DNA of 64,000 nt from Flavobacterium sp. (GTDB lineage Bacteria > Bacteroidota > Bacteroidia > Flavobacteriales > Flavobacteriaceae): NCBI GenBank assembly GCA_015234525.1, contig JADGMX010000006.1, forward strand, positions 227,843 to 291,842, given 5' to 3'. Below are positions 61,071 through 64,000 of the stretch, piece after piece. A model generated the notes under the pieces. It had not been told where the DNA came from, made no database searches, and saw only the letters and a program-made list of their open reading frames with translations. How positions within the stretch are numbered: the first letter of the stretch is position 1; each line of letters opens with the position of its first letter. The translations under genes and the position numbers were made by a program.

Positions 61071-61197
61071 TTTCCGACACTTGCCTGAAATCCGCAGCAC
61101 TAAAACCGTTAATATTAAGTTAATATTTAGTACTATGTTTTACAATGTACCGTGCTTCACATAAATTTGTCTCATCAATCATCAAAAATCAATCGTC

Positions 61198-61578
61198 ATG
61201 AGAACAATCATCCTTCCTTTAGTAGTTGCGCTACTTTTTGGTACAAGCGCAATCGGAGCAACAATCGGCAACGAACCTCAATCGGCTAATTCTAAGAAAT
61301 TAAAGTATTACGAAGCAACCGAATCATCAATTTTTAATCCGCAGAGCGCTTTCATTTTAATAGAAAATTCCATTCAATCACGTGTTTTGCAAGATGCAAA
61401 GATTACCGATAGCGAAGAATATCTAGCCGCAATGCTCGGTAATTCGCATATCGCCGAAGTCAAACAAAACACTTTGATTATCGAATGTGCAGAAACGATG
61501 CAATTGGTTCCGCTTAATTCTAAAATGCTTAGCGAAAGCTTTTCTGTCAAAAAAAATCGCTGGATTGCCAGCAAATAA
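61198..61578 (+). CDS. Small exported protein of unknown function
   Basis: A 126-residue protein with a signal peptide (LVVALLFGTSAIGATIG). The rest is polar and lacks a recognisable domain; a serine- and lysine-rich middle and one cysteine (IIECAETM) are seen. It follows the ankyrin gene (127-base gap) and ends just before a terminator. Confidence 0.6.
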   Translation: MRTIILPLVVALLFGTSAIGATIGNEPQSANSKKLKYYEATESSIFNPQSAFILIENSIQSRVLQDAKITDSEEYLAAMLGNSHIAEVKQNTLIIECAETMQLVPLNSKMLSESFSVKKNRWIASK

Positions 61579-61592
61579 AAATGCATTTAAAC

Positions 61593-61622
61593 AAAAAGGC
61601 ATCCGAGAGGATGCCTTTTTTT
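61593..61622. terminator. Bidirectional terminator
   Basis: AAAAAGGCATCC and GGATGCCTTTTT form the stem around GAGA, with T and A runs on the two sides. It separates the small exported protein and the convergent M42 gene. Confidence 0.92.
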
Positions 61623-61624
61623 AT

Positions 61625-62713
61625 TTAATTAAAGTACGAATACGTGTCTTCATTTTTCATGTTTAACACCGTTTCGTAGATCAGTCGGATAACATTTTCA
61701 ACATCATCACGGTGAACCATCTCAACGGTAGTATGCATGTATCGCAGCGGCAACGAAATTAGTGCCGACGCCACTCCGCCGTTACTATAAGCAAACGCAT
61801 CGGTATCAGTGCCGGTAATTCGCGACGAAGCTAAGCGCTGAAACGGAATATTGTTCGATAACGCCGTCGAAATGATATGTTCCCGCAGATTATTTTGAAC
61901 CGCCGGTGCATACGTAATAACCGGCCCTTTTCCAATTTGCGTTTCACCTTCAATCTTCTTATTGATCATCGGTGTAGTAGTGTCGTGGCAAACATCAGTC
62001 ACAATGGCAACATTTGGCTTGATGCGGTTGGTGATCATTTCAGCACCGCGCAATCCCACTTCTTCCTGAACTGAGTTGGTAATGTAAAGTCCGAACGGTA
62101 ATTTTTTACCATTTTCATGTAAAAGTCTCGCAACCTCGGCGATCATAAATCCGCCCATTCGGTTATCGATAGCGCGACAAACAAATTTATTGTCATTTAA
62201 GACAAAGAATTCGTCAGGGTAAGTAATCACACATCCCACGTGAACGCCAAGTTTCTCAACCTCGTCTTTGCTTTCACAGCCAATATCTATAAATAGATTG
62301 TCAATTTTCGGATTTTCTTCCTTATCCCGATTTCGGGTGTGAATCGCTGGCCATCCAAAAACGCCTTTTACAATTCCGTTTTTCGTGTGAATGTTCACGC
62401 GTTTCGACGGTGCGATCTGATGATCCGATCCGCCATTTCTGATTACGTAAATAAGTCCTTGATCCGTGATATAGTTTACATACCAGGAAATCTCATCAGC
62501 ATGACCCTCGATCACGACCTTGTATGGAGCGTCCGGGTTGATGACACCCACACAAGTGCCGTAAATATCGGTTATAAACTCATCAACATACGGCTTTAGA
62601 TAATCCATCCAAAGTTTTTGTCCATTTGATTCGTAGCCCGTAGGCGAAGCATTATTTAAATATTTCTCAAGAAATTCCAGCGAAGCGTCGTTAAAGACCG
62701 ATTTTGTGCTCAT
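61625..62713 (-). CDS. M42 family metallopeptidase (glutamyl aminopeptidase-like)
   Basis: A 362-residue di-metal aminopeptidase. The metal ligands lie in EGHADEISWYV, RAIDNRMGGFM, NSVQEEVGLRGAEM and TDVCHDTTTPMI, and the C-terminal MHTTVEMVHRDDVENVI is also conserved. M42 enzymes trim peptides inside the cell as large tetrahedral complexes. It is divergent from the DUF4294 gene. Confidence 0.94.
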   Translation of the reverse strand: MSTKSVFNDASLEFLEKYLNNASPTGYESNGQKLWMDYLKPYVDEFITDIYGTCVGVINPDAPYKVVIEGHADEISWYVNYITDQGLIYVIRNGGSDHQIAPSKRVNIHTKNGIVKGVFGWPAIHTRNRDKEENPKIDNLFIDIGCESKDEVEKLGVHVGCVITYPDEFFVLNDNKFVCRAIDNRMGGFMIAEVARLLHENGKKLPFGLYITNSVQEEVGLRGAEMITNRIKPNVAIVTDVCHDTTTPMINKKIEGETQIGKGPVITYAPAVQNNLREHIISTALSNNIPFQRLASSRITGTDTDAFAYSNGGVASALISLPLRYMHTTVEMVHRDDVENVIRLIYETVLNMKNEDTYSYFN

Positions 62714-62757
62714 ATATATTTTTTTGCTAAATTATAAAAAATGGCACCACAGTTGTG

Positions 62758-62765
62758 TACTTTTG
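62758..62765 (+). promoter_or_regulatory. -7 box of the DUF4294 gene
   Basis: TACTTTTG, 18 bases before the ATG at 62784. It lies inside a longer upstream frame, which supports the ATG at 62784. Confidence 0.6.
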
Positions 62766-62783
62766 AAGTTTAAAATCGCATCA

Positions 62784-63443
62784 ATGAAGCTGATTCGGAT
62801 TATCTTATTAGTTTTTACCTTCACATTCTCCGGCGCATTTGCCCAGGAAATCAAGACCGACAAAGATATCGAAGAGAATGACTCACTAATGGAGTCGGTT
62901 GAACTTCCCGAACTTATTATTTCCCGATCCAAAGCCGACGCCGAGGCGCTCAACCAATACCTTCTTCTTCGAAATCGCGTCTATAAAACCTATCCTTACG
63001 CCAAAACCGCATCTGAGCGACTTACACTTCTGAATAAGAACATGGCAAAACTCAAGACCAAAAAGGAGAAAAAACAGTATTTCAAGATGGTCGAAAATTA
63101 TATCGAAGACGAATTTACAGGCAAACTCAAAAAGCTCTCACGAAAGCAAGGTCAGATTCTGGTGAAATTGATTTGTAGGCAAACCGGCGAAACCACTTAT
63201 GATCTGGTCAAGGATTACAAAAGCGGATGGAAAGCTTTCTGGGCGAGCAATACCGCAAAAGTTTTCGACATCAACCTCAAGGCGCCATATAAGCCGTACG
63301 AAGTCAACGAGGACTACCTGATCGAAACGATTTTGATTCGCGCTTTTGAGTCAGGCCGACTTTCTCCACAGCCCGCGGCGGTTCCCATAAACTACGACAA
63401 CCTGGATCAGCACTGGCAATCTAAAGTTGCTGATAAAAAGTAG
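62784..63443 (+). CDS. DUF4294 exported protein
   Basis: A 219-residue protein with a signal peptide (cut near SGAFAQ). The DUF4294 core is seen in RVYKTYPYAKTASERLTLLN, LKKLSRKQGQILVKLICRQTG and WKAFWASNTAKVFDINLKAPYKP (each quoted in part). The family is restricted to Bacteroidota and of unknown function; it is probably periplasmic. I use the ATG at 62784 rather than a TTG further upstream because the signal peptide and promoter fit it. Confidence 0.85.
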   Translation: MKLIRIILLVFTFTFSGAFAQEIKTDKDIEENDSLMESVELPELIISRSKADAEALNQYLLLRNRVYKTYPYAKTASERLTLLNKNMAKLKTKKEKKQYFKMVENYIEDEFTGKLKKLSRKQGQILVKLICRQTGETTYDLVKDYKSGWKAFWASNTAKVFDINLKAPYKPYEVNEDYLIETILIRAFESGRLSPQPAAVPINYDNLDQHWQSKVADKK

Positions 63444-63444
63444 G

Positions 63445-63580
63445 GCGTGCAGGCGCTGGAAATGATGTCATATATATAGGTATATAAAAGCGCCGTCGGG
63501 CTGTGTGCTTCAAGTACGCGCCAGTCCGCTAGCGCTACCCGGCTGCGGGCTTTCCGCGTCCATCCCTCACGCGGGCGGGT
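63445..63580 (+). repeat. Structured element, GC-rich copy K
   Basis: GCGTG at the left pairs with CACGC near the right end, and an AGG/CCT step extends the helix. Inside are CGGGCTGTGTGCTTCAAGT, a GC-rich hairpin, GCGGGCTTTCCGCGTCCATCC. It starts right behind the DUF4294 stop. An imperfect 20-base inverted repeat (63469-63489 and 63601-63620) surrounds most of it. Confidence 0.6.
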
Positions 63581-63927
63581 TTTCACCATGGTGTTTGCCG
63601 TTTTACATACCTTATATATGTAGTGTTTTAGATTCGGAGTGTTTTTGAAGATACATTTCCGACCAGGTAAGCTTTTAAAAACGCGTTTTAATTTTGAAAG
63701 AACAGCTTCAGGGCCTTGTGAGAGCCGTTGCGATACGATGAATCCCTGATAAATCCGCACCAAACACCATTTGATGCCGATTGCTTTTCTGTGCGAATCT
63801 AGGCGAGTAGGTGGCATTAGACGGTGTAATTTTGCCGGGACAGCAAAGGGGCTAAAAATTTGTTTGAAATGTTGGTGCTCGCTTTCAGTTGTTTACATAA
63901 TTCCCACAAAATTTCTTCAAAAAAGTA
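63581..63927. other. Gene-free stretch behind copy K
   Basis: This stretch holds the right arm of the 63469/63601 inverted repeat and otherwise no gene, terminator or repeat I can support. Short open frames on both strands lack start signals and family features. Confidence 0.5.
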
Positions 63928-63957
63928 TTGGAATTGTGGAAAACGTGTGTACTTTTG
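63928..63957 (+). promoter_or_regulatory. Strong promoter at the right end, possibly of an rRNA operon
   Basis: TTG (63928-63930), exactly 19 bases, TACTTTTG (63950-63957). The leader that follows contains AAGTTCTACCGCATATTGA, close to the AAGTTCTTTGACATATTG element that precedes 16S rRNA genes in many Bacteroidota. The transcript leaves the window, so the gene itself is not seen. Confidence 0.6.
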
Positions 63958-64000
63958 CACCCGCATTCAGCAACAAGTTCTACCGCATATTGACTAGGCA

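Noticed and set aside
63407..63817. 136-codon minus-strand open frame near the right end
   Set aside because: It overlaps the DUF4294 gene end and copy K, has no family features and no start signal.
1..64000. CRISPR array, prophage, insertion sequence or toxin-antitoxin pair
   Set aside because: I found no spaced direct repeats, transposase, integrase, phage structural genes or typical toxin-antitoxin pairs.

Overview
The window is chromosomal DNA from a member of the Bacteroidota, most likely a gliding Flavobacteriaceae (Flavobacterium or a close relative). The evidence is the gliding genes gldF and gldG, two secreted proteins with type IX secretion (T9SS) type C-terminal tails, a menaquinone pathway, the fused E1 oxo-acid dehydrogenase typical of the phylum, and many promoters with the Bacteroidota -7 box TAnnTTTG. 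It is a housekeeping and envelope region. I see no insertion sequence, prophage, integrase, plasmid gene or CRISPR array.

Layout. 1-3.5 kb: 3' part of an L,D-transpeptidase, an M23 lipoprotein peptidase, a lipoprotein glutathione peroxidase and an acetyltransferase. 3.6-11.7 kb: a menaquinone cluster (menD, menB, menA, menC) interleaved with cvfB, two bacterial PH-domain membrane proteins and a UPF0173 hydrolase. 11.7-16 kb: a lipoprotein, a leaderless-looking M23 protein and a Delta-60-repeat T9SS cargo. 16.4-31 kb: fused E1, a degenerate M1 peptidase joined to a beta barrel, a LOG protein, uvrA, a ClC transporter, ACP phosphodiesterase, glmM, an acetyltransferase and a lipid A type acyltransferase. 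31-37.4 kb: rhomboid, SIMPL protein, crcB, tRNA-Tyr, then a TlpA / persulfide dioxygenase-rhodanese / TauE sulfur group and a J-KTSC protein. 37.5-46.4 kb: a secreted nuclease and a stress-like group (SDR, DUF892, nhaA, ligD, pirin). 46.5-64 kb: a P1B-4 metal ATPase, SulP, a DUF6428-like protein, mnmE, an aldehyde dehydrogenase, dnaN, the SAM-hydrolase/monooxygenase/gldF/gldG operon, phoH, purC, small exported proteins, an M42 peptidase and a DUF4294 protein. The right end holds a strong promoter whose leader resembles that of rRNA operons.

The most notable non-coding signal is a family of about eleven dispersed intergenic elements of roughly 60-135 nt. Six (2881, 22520, 29550, 36788, 45357, 59450) fold into a long hairpin with a conserved core (GCUAUAUCUUUU ... 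AAAAGGAUnnCGCUUCCAUC) closed by a short helix whose bases covary between copies. Five more (2119, 16146, 16286, 41158, 63445) are GC-richer or diverged relatives. Most lie just behind a gene and point the same way as it. They look like a structured flavobacterial RNA or repeat; part of the family may already be catalogued (the Rfam motif Flavo-1 should be compared), but I could not check this.

Functional links: the men genes make menaquinone, the respiratory quinone; the LDT, M23, GlmM and LpxL-like enzymes build or remodel the envelope; the TlpA, CstB-like and TauE genes probably handle reduced sulfur; GldF and GldG serve gliding. Several convergent gene pairs end base-to-base, so the region is compact. 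Start sites were moved downstream for nine genes where the longest reading frame overlapped a promoter box or a repeat, or where the protein aligned better from an inner ATG.
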